From NCBI GenBank assembly GCA_030682255.1, contig JAUXOK010000020.1, positions 1 to 64,000 on the forward strand: DNA of 64,000 nt, in the 5' to 3' direction. Position numbers and translations under genes: made by a program. This DNA comes from Bacteroidota bacterium (GTDB taxonomy: Bacteria > Bacteroidota > Bacteroidia > NS11-12g > UBA955). The notes beneath the pieces were generated by a model, which searched no databases, had not been told where the DNA came from, and saw only the letters and a list, made by a program, of their open reading frames with translations. Shown here in pieces: positions 58,300 to 64,000 of the stretch; position 1 is the first letter of the stretch; each line of letters begins with the position of its first letter.

Positions 58300-58307
58300 C
58301 AAATCTA
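58300..58307 (-). promoter_or_regulatory. -7 promoter element (TAGATTTG) of the SGNH-kdsC operon
   Basis: Minus-strand perfect TAnnTTTG match, 5 bases before the ATG at 58294. Confidence 0.55.
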
Positions 58308-58396
58308 AATGTTTTATTTTAGACATTTTGAAAAAAATATTATTTTAAAGTTTTTTTTAAAGCTTTAGAATTTTACATTTATTGAATATATTTTTT

Positions 58397-58404
58397 TAAC
58401 TTTG
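58397..58404 (+). promoter_or_regulatory. -7 promoter element (TAACTTTG) of the ALDH gene
   Basis: Perfect TAnnTTTG match, 5 bases before the ATG at 58410. Confidence 0.55.
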
Positions 58405-58409
58405 CCACT

Positions 58410-59948
58410 ATGCAAAAAATAGCTCAAGTTTTAAAGCAATTAGGTATTAAGAAGGATTGTGAAAGTGTTTGTACCGGTTTAAATTGGATAAATGCTGTTG
58501 GTGGTAGACATCGCGAAATAATTTCTCCAGTAGATGCCAAAAAATTAGGTGTTGTACATTTTGCAACAATGAGTGAATATGAAGCTGTTTTAAAAAGAGC
58601 TGTTGATGCTAAAAATATTTGGCAAAATATACCTGCTCCCAAAAGAGGTGAAATTGTTAGACAATACGGCAATGTATTAAGAGAAAACAAAGAAGCTTTA
58701 GGTGCATTGGTGAGCTATGAAATGGGCAAAAGTTATCAGGAGGGCTTGGGTGAAGTACAGGAAATGATAGATATTTGTGATTATGCTGTTGGTTTAAGCA
58801 GGCAATTACATGGGTTGACCATGCATAGTGAAAGACCTGGACATAGAATGTATGAACAGTATCATCCTCTAGGCGTTGTAGGTGTTATTTCTTCTTTTAA
58901 TTTTCCTGTAGCTGTTTGGGCTTGGAACGCCATGATAGCAGCTGTTTGTGGTAATGTAAGTATTTGGAAACCATCAGAAAAAACGCCTTTTTCGGCCTAT
59001 GCTTGTATGAATTTAATGAAAAAAGTGATTGAAATTAATCATTTGCCTGAAGGGATTTTCACCGTTATTAACGGTGATAAGGAAATGGGTATGATGTTGG
59101 CTGAAGACAAGCGCGTTGAACTAATTTCTGCAACAGGTAGTACTCCTATGGGAAGAGCAGTTGGCAAAATTGTAGCTGAAAGATTTGGAAAATCAATTTT
59201 AGAATTAGGGGGCAATAATGCCATCATTGTTACTGAACATGCAGATTTGGATATGGCAATTAGAGCCATAGTTTTTGGTGCTGTTGGAACTGCAGGACAA
59301 AGATGTACAACTACCAGAAGATTAATCGTTCAAGAATCAATTTATGATACTTTATTAAAAAAGATCATCAAGATATACAAACAATTAAAAGTAGGAAATC
59401 CTTTAGATGTGAACAATCATGTAGGTCCATTGATAGATCAAAATGCTGTAAATTTGTTTGAAACAGCTATTGAAAGACTTAAAAAAGAAGGTGGTAATGT
59501 TTTGGTCGGAGGTAAAGTTTTAAAAGGCGCTGGATACGAAGGTGGTTGTTACGTTTATCCTGCAGTTTGTGAAGCAAGAAACACTTATAAAATAGTTCAG
59601 GAAGAAACTTTTGCGCCCATTTTATATGTCATGAAATACAAGAAATTTAGTGAAGCTATAGCGATGCAAAACGATGTAAAACAAGGGTTAAGCTCGTCCA
59701 TATTTTCTAACAATATTCGCGAAACAGAATTGTTTTTATCCGCTCAAGGCAGCGACTGTGGTATTGCCAATGTCAACATTGGAACAAGTGGTGCTGAAAT
59801 TGGTGGAGCCTTTGGTGGTGAAAAAGAAACTGGTGGAGGAAGAGAAAGCGGAAGCGATAGTTGGAAAGCCTATATGCGAAGACAAACCAATACTATAAAT
59901 TACAGCAATCAAATGCCTTTAGCGCAAGGTATTAAATTTGATGTTTAA
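58410..59948 (+). CDS. amaB: Aldehyde dehydrogenase, ALDH7 (alpha-aminoadipic semialdehyde dehydrogenase) type
   Basis: NAD-dependent oxidation of an aldehyde to its acid. 512 residues with general base Glu265 (LELGGNNA) and nucleophile Cys299 (GQRCTTTRR). GVISSFNFPVAVWAWN, the IEL-like LISATGSTPMGRAVG and the C-terminal NVNIGTSGAEIGGAFGGEKETGGGRESGSDSWK are the ALDH7 pattern, which points to lysine catabolism (aminoadipate semialdehyde / piperideine-6-carboxylate). The exact substrate is inferred from family only, so the symbol is tentative. Confidence 0.9.
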   Translation: MQKIAQVLKQLGIKKDCESVCTGLNWINAVGGRHREIISPVDAKKLGVVHFATMSEYEAVLKRAVDAKNIWQNIPAPKRGEIVRQYGNVLRENKEALGALVSYEMGKSYQEGLGEVQEMIDICDYAVGLSRQLHGLTMHSERPGHRMYEQYHPLGVVGVISSFNFPVAVWAWNAMIAAVCGNVSIWKPSEKTPFSAYACMNLMKKVIEINHLPEGIFTVINGDKEMGMMLAEDKRVELISATGSTPMGRAVGKIVAERFGKSILELGGNNAIIVTEHADLDMAIRAIVFGAVGTAGQRCTTTRRLIVQESIYDTLLKKIIKIYKQLKVGNPLDVNNHVGPLIDQNAVNLFETAIERLKKEGGNVLVGGKVLKGAGYEGGCYVYPAVCEARNTYKIVQEETFAPILYVMKYKKFSEAIAMQNDVKQGLSSSIFSNNIRETELFLSAQGSDCGIANVNIGTSGAEIGGAFGGEKETGGGRESGSDSWKAYMRRQTNTINYSNQMPLAQGIKFDV

Positions 59949-59951
59949 TTT

Positions 59952-60329
59952 TTATTGCGTAGCAATTACGCTGATTTCAACATGAACACCTTTGGGTAAA
60001 GCACTTACTTGAACAGTTTCACGAGCGGGGTAATCTGACCCAAAGCTTTTTGAATAAATTTCATTCACTTTAGCAAAATCATTCATATCTGTTAAGAATA
60101 TGGTTGTTTTTACAATGTTAGAAAATGACATATTAGCGGCTTGTAAAACTTCGTTTATGTTTGTCATAACTTGGGTGGTTTCTGCTTCAATATTTTCAGT
60201 ATGAAGGTTGCCTGAGGAATCTAGGGCAATTTGTCCGCTGCAATAGAGTGTGTTGCCAACCAATACTGCCTGAGAATATGGGCCAATTGGCGAAGGTGCT
60301 TTTGTTGTTAAAATGATTTTTTTATCCAT
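59952..60329 (-). CDS. ridA: RidA/YjgF-family enamine/imine deaminase
   Basis: Hydrolyses reactive enamine/imine intermediates from PLP enzymes. The core of 125 residues starts MDKKIILTTKAPSPIGPYSQAV and holds the GPYSQA, YCSGQIALD, NINEVLQAANMSFSNIVKTTIFLTDM and PARETVQVSALPKGVHVEI motifs, including the substrate-binding Arg (PARET). The frame is open another 29 codons to 60416, and that extension resembles a signal sequence (LVLLIVLLSLLPQC) but overlaps the start of the divergent gene at 60356. The Met at 60329 is preferred. Confidence 0.9.
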   Translation of the reverse strand: MDKKIILTTKAPSPIGPYSQAVLVGNTLYCSGQIALDSSGNLHTENIEAETTQVMTNINEVLQAANMSFSNIVKTTIFLTDMNDFAKVNEIYSKSFGSDYPARETVQVSALPKGVHVEISVIATQ

Positions 60330-60340
60330 TTGTTTATTTG

Positions 60341-60348
60341 TATTTTTG
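60341..60348 (+). promoter_or_regulatory. -7 promoter element (TATTTTTG) of the dehydrogenase-like gene
   Basis: Perfect TAnnTTTG match, 7 bases before the ATG at 60356. It shows the TTG at 60338 is not the start. Confidence 0.5.
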
Positions 60349-60355
60349 CCATCCG

Positions 60356-61021
60356 ATGAACATTGCGGCAATAGGCTCAATAGAACGATTAGAAGAACTA
60401 AATTTTGTGCTGTCATTAGCCGGGTTGTCTTTTACAAGGTTCGAAAGTACAAAAAATATTATAAATCAAAAATTTGATGTCATATTTGATTTGAATTTTG
60501 ATGACAGATCTCATTCAATTTCTGATTATATAGGTATTCAATCTGAGACTATTTTGTTTTTAAGTTCTGTTAAAATTCAACTCGAAGCGCATATTCCAAG
60601 TTCGCTTTCTAATCAAGTAATTGGTATGAATGCTTTGCCAACATTTATCAAGAGAGACGCTTTGGAATGTTGTGTTTTAAATGAAAAGATAGATTTGTCT
60701 GTTGTTCAAATGCTTGGTTGGGCTAAAACCAATCTTGTAAAATCAAGAGTTGGATTAGTTTCACCAAGGGTGATTTTGATGATAATCAACGAGGCTTATT
60801 TTACCTTAGAAGAAGGCACAGCCAATAGAGTTGATATTGATTTAGGTATGAAACTTGGCACCGCTTATCCTTTTGGTCCATTTGAGTGGTGTGATAAAAT
60901 TGGCATTAACAATGTGTATGAATCATTAGTTGCTATCAAAAATGATTCAGGAGACGAACGCTATAAAATTTGTAACTCGCTCAAAACAGATTATTTGAAA
61001 TTTAAACAAAATGCTTGCTAG
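60356..61021 (+). CDS. 3-hydroxyacyl-CoA dehydrogenase-like protein with degenerate N-terminal domain
   Basis: 221 residues from ATG 60356. The C-terminal part (about 118-215) matches the 3HCDH C-terminal domain: SRVGLVSPRVILMIINEAYF, GTANRVDIDLGMKLGTAYPFGPFEW and KIGINNVYESL. The N-terminal half is about the size of a small Rossmann domain, but the GxGxxG nucleotide motif is replaced by IGSIERLEEL and the catalytic His of GLHFFNP appears as GMNALPTF. Probably not an active dehydrogenase. It may be an acyl-CoA-binding or regulatory relative. It overlaps the next gene by 11 bp. Confidence 0.72.
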   Translation: MNIAAIGSIERLEELNFVLSLAGLSFTRFESTKNIINQKFDVIFDLNFDDRSHSISDYIGIQSETILFLSSVKIQLEAHIPSSLSNQVIGMNALPTFIKRDALECCVLNEKIDLSVVQMLGWAKTNLVKSRVGLVSPRVILMIINEAYFTLEEGTANRVDIDLGMKLGTAYPFGPFEWCDKIGINNVYESLVAIKNDSGDERYKICNSLKTDYLKFKQNAC

Positions 61022-62039
61022 AGCAATACAATTATTTCTATTTGTTGTCTTATCTTTCAATCAGCTTGATGCTGCGCAAACCCTTTATATTTGCAGAGAA
61101 GATGGCATTCGCTATACCAGTATTTCTCGTTCGGGAACACCTGTAGCTTGGGATTGGCGTTTTCAAGGTGGAGATATTCCAACAAGTATTTTACAAAACC
61201 CACCTGTTGTGTCTTACCCTGTAGCGGGTGTTTTTAATACTTATGTCACAACTACATTCGATAATGGTCAGCGATTTGAAGACACATTTATCATTGTTGT
61301 CAAAGATTGGCCATTGCCTGCCTTTAACCTGTCTAACGATACTGGTTTTTGCAATGGCGATGCTTTTACTTTAACTTTAAATGCTATCAATTATCCAGAT
61401 GCTGTTTATGAATGGTCAAATGGTGCTATTACGCCATCAATTAATATCAATCAAGCCGGCATTTATTGGGTGAATGTTTATATCAAAGCGGGTAATAGAA
61501 ATTGCGACAGCGTTTATAAAGAAATGACTGTAACCGAAAACCCCAAACCAACTGTAAATTTAGGAAATGATAGACTGATGTGTCAAAATCAAATCATCAA
61601 CATTGATGCAGGTGCAGGGAATAATTTAAGCTATTTATGGACACCAATGGGGCAAACCACTCGAATTATAAACGTTTCGTTACCGGGTATTTACAGAGCT
61701 CGAGTTACCAATCAATTCAATTGTTTTGCTGAAGATGAGATTGAGTTAGTCGACAGTTGTCCGCACTACATTTTTATTCCAAATGCTGTTAGTCCTAATC
61801 AAGATGGATTGAACGACATTTTTAATAAAGTGTGGAATTTTACGCCCAAAGAGTTTGTGTTTAGAATTTATAACCGATGGGGCGAAATGCTCTTTGAATC
61901 GTTTGATAAAACCTTGGGATGGGATTGTAATTATCAAGACAAGCCCGTTCAACAAGATATATATGTATATCAAATAGATTATTTAGATACAGATGATAAA
62001 TGGTATAATTTCAGGGGAACCTTTTATATCGTTAGGTAA
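61011..62039 (+). CDS. Secreted protein with CHU_C / T9SS type B sorting domain
   Basis: 342 residues: signal peptide (ends near LDAAQ), one or two Ig-like/PKD-type domains (FNLSNDTGFCNGDAFTL, then VNLGNDRLMCQNQIINIDAG with the DAGAG motif seen in these repeats), and a C-terminal type B sorting domain (IPNAVSPNQDGLNDIF, FRIYNRWGEMLFES, DIYVYQIDY, GTFYIVR). Exported by T9SS to the surface or medium. It overlaps the upstream gene by 11 bp and the convergent RNase Z gene by 16 bp. Confidence 0.9.
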   Translation: MLARAIQLFLFVVLSFNQLDAAQTLYICREDGIRYTSISRSGTPVAWDWRFQGGDIPTSILQNPPVVSYPVAGVFNTYVTTTFDNGQRFEDTFIIVVKDWPLPAFNLSNDTGFCNGDAFTLTLNAINYPDAVYEWSNGAITPSININQAGIYWVNVYIKAGNRNCDSVYKEMTVTENPKPTVNLGNDRLMCQNQIINIDAGAGNNLSYLWTPMGQTTRIINVSLPGIYRARVTNQFNCFAEDEIELVDSCPHYIFIPNAVSPNQDGLNDIFNKVWNFTPKEFVFRIYNRWGEMLFESFDKTLGWDCNYQDKPVQQDIYVYQIDYLDTDDKWYNFRGTFYIVR

Positions 62040-62962
62040 TTAGCAGCTTTAATTATTTCAAAACTTTTACCTTCTTCTGCCAAATAAGTGTTTTCAAAAA
62101 TAGTTTTAGACTCTTCGAGTAAAAGATTTAGGTTGTCATATCTCGATGAAAAATGACCTATGAATAATTGCCCAACTTCAGCCATTTTAGCTATTGTGGC
62201 TGCTTGTTCAGCTGTGCTGTGAAAATATAGTTTAGCTCTGTCTTCTTGATTTTTCATAAAAGTTGCCTCATGGTATAACACATCTACTTTGTGAATGTAT
62301 TTTACTATTTCTGGGTCGAAAATAGTATCAGAACAAAACGCATATTTGATGGTTGGCGTAGGGTCTTCTGTTAGTTGCTTATTTGGAATAATGGTGCCAT
62401 CACTTGCAGTAAAATCTGAGCCAGCTTTTAAACTGTTGTAATAAACAAAAGGAATATTGTGTTTTTCAACTTCGGATTTAATGATATGTCTGCCCTTGGG
62501 TAATTCATGTATTAAAAAACCTGTGCAATGAATTCTATGTTTTAATGGAAACGAGATGATTTCAAACGATTTGGTTTGAATTACCAAGCTTTTAGCATCA
62601 GGTTGGGTTGGGTAAAAAACAATTTCAAAATTTAAATGAATACCCCCATGTAATATTTGTAAATCGATAATTTCTTTTAAAGGAGGCGGACCAATCAGAT
62701 GTAAATCTTCTTTTCTGCCCGAAAGACTCATGGTTGAGAGCAATCCAATTAACCCAAAATAATGGTCGCCATGCAAATGACTGATACAAATATGAGAGAT
62801 TCCCGTATGTCTAACGCCAAATTTAAGTAGCTGATTTTGAGTTCCTTCTCCACAATCAATCATGATTTTTTGATTGTCTATTTTTAAAATTTGCGAGGTA
62901 GGATGACGCTCTCGTGTTGGCGTTGCACTGTTAGACCCGAGTATGTAGAGCGTTGGATTCAA
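62024..62962 (-). CDS. rnz: Ribonuclease Z (tRNA 3' endonuclease)
   Basis: Metallo-beta-lactamase-fold endonuclease that removes 3' trailers from tRNA precursors, needed here because the tRNA-Leu gene in this window does not encode CCA. 312 residues; zinc motif SHLHGDHYFGL (His62, His64, Asp66, His67), further His in PLKHRIHCTGF and GHFSSRYDNL near the C-terminus, and DVLYHEATF. Start appears to be a TTG at 62962 giving MNPTLYILGSNSATPT, which matches the family start. Confidence 0.93.
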   Translation of the reverse strand: MNPTLYILGSNSATPTRERHPTSQILKIDNQKIMIDCGEGTQNQLLKFGVRHTGISHICISHLHGDHYFGLIGLLSTMSLSGRKEDLHLIGPPPLKEIIDLQILHGGIHLNFEIVFYPTQPDAKSLVIQTKSFEIISFPLKHRIHCTGFLIHELPKGRHIIKSEVEKHNIPFVYYNSLKAGSDFTASDGTIIPNKQLTEDPTPTIKYAFCSDTIFDPEIVKYIHKVDVLYHEATFMKNQEDRAKLYFHSTAEQAATIAKMAEVGQLFIGHFSSRYDNLNLLLEESKTIFENTYLAEEGKSFEIIKAANYLTI

Positions 62963-63012
62963 TTCGGTAATAATACAAAAAAAAATAACATGCCCCCCAA
63001 AAAAATATTGAT

Positions 63013-63020
63013 TATTTTTG
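63013..63020 (+). promoter_or_regulatory. -7 promoter element (TATTTTTG) of the SDR gene
   Basis: Perfect TAnnTTTG match, 8 bases before the ATG at 63029. It sets the start there rather than at 62891, which would overlap rnz. Confidence 0.5.
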
Positions 63021-63028
63021 CCGCTATA

Positions 63029-63790
63029 ATGAAAAATAAAATTGCATTTATAACTGGTGCCACTTCAGGAATTGGAAAAGCTTGTGCTGAAATTTTAGCC
63101 AAAAATGGTTTTAACCTCATCATCACTGGCAGAAGAGAAGACCGCTTAAAAACTATTCAAAACGAATTGGTGAATAGCTATGCCATCCAATGTATTTATT
63201 TGGTTTTTGATGTTAGAAACAACCAAGAAGTGCAAGCCCAAATTCAAACGCTTAGCAATGAATGGACCGACATTTCTGTTTTAATAAATAATGCAGGTTT
63301 GGCTATGGGATTATCTAGTTTTGAAGGTGGTCAGTTAGATCATTGGGATACCATGATAGATACAAATATCAAAGGATTGTTATATACCACAAAGGCTGTA
63401 TTGCCTTTAATGATAGCTCAAAATCAAGGACACATCGTTAACGTTGGCAGCATAGCTGGCAAAGAAATTTATGCCAATGGTAACGTATATTGCGCAACCA
63501 AGCATGCTGTTGATGCATTAACAAAAAGTATGCGATTGGATTTATGTAAATTTCCAATTAAAGTTTCGGCCATACATCCAGGTGCTGTAGAAACCGAATT
63601 TTCCATCGTTAGATTTGAAGGAGATGAAGAACGTGCCAAAAAAGTGTATGATGGTTTTGAAAACTTAATTGCAGAAGATGTAGCAGAGGGCGTTTGGTTT
63701 ATGCTCAATAGACCCGAACATGTTAATATCAACGAAATGACCATTATGCCAACAGCTCAACCTATGGCTGGGATGATTGTAAGAAAGTAA
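63029..63790 (+). CDS. Short-chain dehydrogenase/reductase (YdfG-like)
   Basis: 253 residues from ATG 63029. Cofactor motif TGATSGIG (residues 9-16), Arg-Arg in TGRREDR favouring NADP, NNAG (88-91), and catalytic Ser142, Tyr155 and Lys159 with Asn114. The PGAVETEFSIVRF and NINEMTIMPTAQ endings resemble YdfG/serine 3-dehydrogenases that oxidise 3-hydroxy acids. Substrate is a family-level guess. The longer frame (to 62891) would run over the rnz start and past the promoter element. Confidence 0.9.
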   Translation: MKNKIAFITGATSGIGKACAEILAKNGFNLIITGRREDRLKTIQNELVNSYAIQCIYLVFDVRNNQEVQAQIQTLSNEWTDISVLINNAGLAMGLSSFEGGQLDHWDTMIDTNIKGLLYTTKAVLPLMIAQNQGHIVNVGSIAGKEIYANGNVYCATKHAVDALTKSMRLDLCKFPIKVSAIHPGAVETEFSIVRFEGDEERAKKVYDGFENLIAEDVAEGVWFMLNRPEHVNINEMTIMPTAQPMAGMIVRK

Positions 63791-64000
63791 TTAATGTTAT
63801 AATTTTTATTGCTCATTAGTTTTTCACAATGCAGCCTTTCGAATTTCGAATTAGAATTTAAAAAGCAGGAACTTAGAAGAAAAAGTTTGGATTTACTTTT
63901 CGAACACAGATATGCAAATAAATTTTAACTCTTTTGCAAATAGCAAGAACAAATGCGTGAAATTATCCTTACGACTTTGTGTTTAAATCTTTTTTCATTT
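63791..64000. other. Right-edge region
   Basis: No secure gene. A 39-codon frame, TTG 63809 to TAA 63926-63928, reads LLISFSQCSLSNF then a charged helix-like tail (KKQELRRKSLDLLFEHRY). It resembles a tiny lipoprotein, but has no ATG and a poor lipobox, so it is listed only as a possibility. Confidence 0.25.

Noticed and set aside
60330-60416. Lipoprotein-type N-terminal extension of RidA
   Set aside because: The extension overlaps the promoter and start of the divergent gene, the lipobox (LPQC) is poor, and the core alone has the normal RidA length. Not fully excluded.
63809-63928. 39-residue lipoprotein-like frame
   Set aside because: TTG start only, weak lipobox, no promoter element; kept as a note in the right-edge region.

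Overview
The window is a contiguous, AT-rich piece (about one third G+C by eye) of a Bacteroidota chromosome. Three things support this. There are type IX secretion (T9SS) and gliding-type proteins: PorP/SprF, PorZ, two proteins with CHU_C/type B sorting domains and one with a type A sorting domain. Promoter-like -7 elements of the form TAnnTTTG stand before many genes, with almost no Shine-Dalgarno sites. The aerobic oxidase operon has the Bacteroidota layout, with two subunit III genes plus ctaA, ctaB, sco and DUF420. The order (Chitinophagales or Sphingobacteriales-like) cannot be fixed from the sequence.

Layout. 0-4.6 kb: di-haem peroxidase with a barrel protein, an OmpA-family protein and a PhnA-domain protein. 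4.6-9.3 kb: carA, eno, an RluF-type pseudouridine synthase, a 50-residue membrane protein and a DUF4293 protein. 9.3-19.1 kb: a long cytochrome c oxidase operon (ctaC, ctaD, ctaA, ctaB, two ctaE, ctaF, sco, DUF420), then a 0.7-kb repeat array and a small CPMC membrane protein with a DUF983 protein. 19.4-30.3 kb: porP/sprF, DUF3817, ligA, a DUF2279 operon, porZ-recO and a large T9SS cargo. 30.4-36.5 kb: a methyltransferase, gcvP, and an operon with two exported heavy-metal-associated domains. 36.6-40.1 kb: an accessory island flanked by inverted GC-rich repeats, holding a DUF559 nuclease gene partly built from repeats and two uncharacterised genes. 40.2-47.0 kb: uvrA, scoA, a TonB-type receptor and mnmD. 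47.0-54.8 kb: a BtuF-like protein, hppD, ppiD-like foldase, a BNR propeller protein, xerD and an Omp28 lipoprotein. 54.9-64 kb: tRNA-Leu(GAG), a frameshifted T9SS cargo, a three-gene operon with kdsC, an ALDH7-type dehydrogenase, RidA, a degenerate 3-hydroxyacyl-CoA dehydrogenase, a second CHU_C protein, RNase Z and a short-chain dehydrogenase.

How it works together. This is mostly housekeeping DNA: aerobic respiration with haem A synthesis and copper delivery, glycolysis, pyrimidine and glycine metabolism, DNA repair, and export of adhesins or enzymes through T9SS.

The most unusual signals are these. In at least twelve genes the TAnnTTTG element ends only 4-8 bases before the start codon, which predicts leaderless or nearly leaderless mRNAs. 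A family of palindromic C-rich repeats is scattered through the window and has entered the reading frame of the DUF559 gene. The 36.6-40.1 kb island has inverted ends. A single-base frameshift breaks the sorting domain of the T9SS cargo at 55-56 kb. Cytochrome oxidase subunit II carries a coiled-coil insert of about 100 residues. The 3-hydroxyacyl-CoA dehydrogenase homologue appears to have lost its active site.
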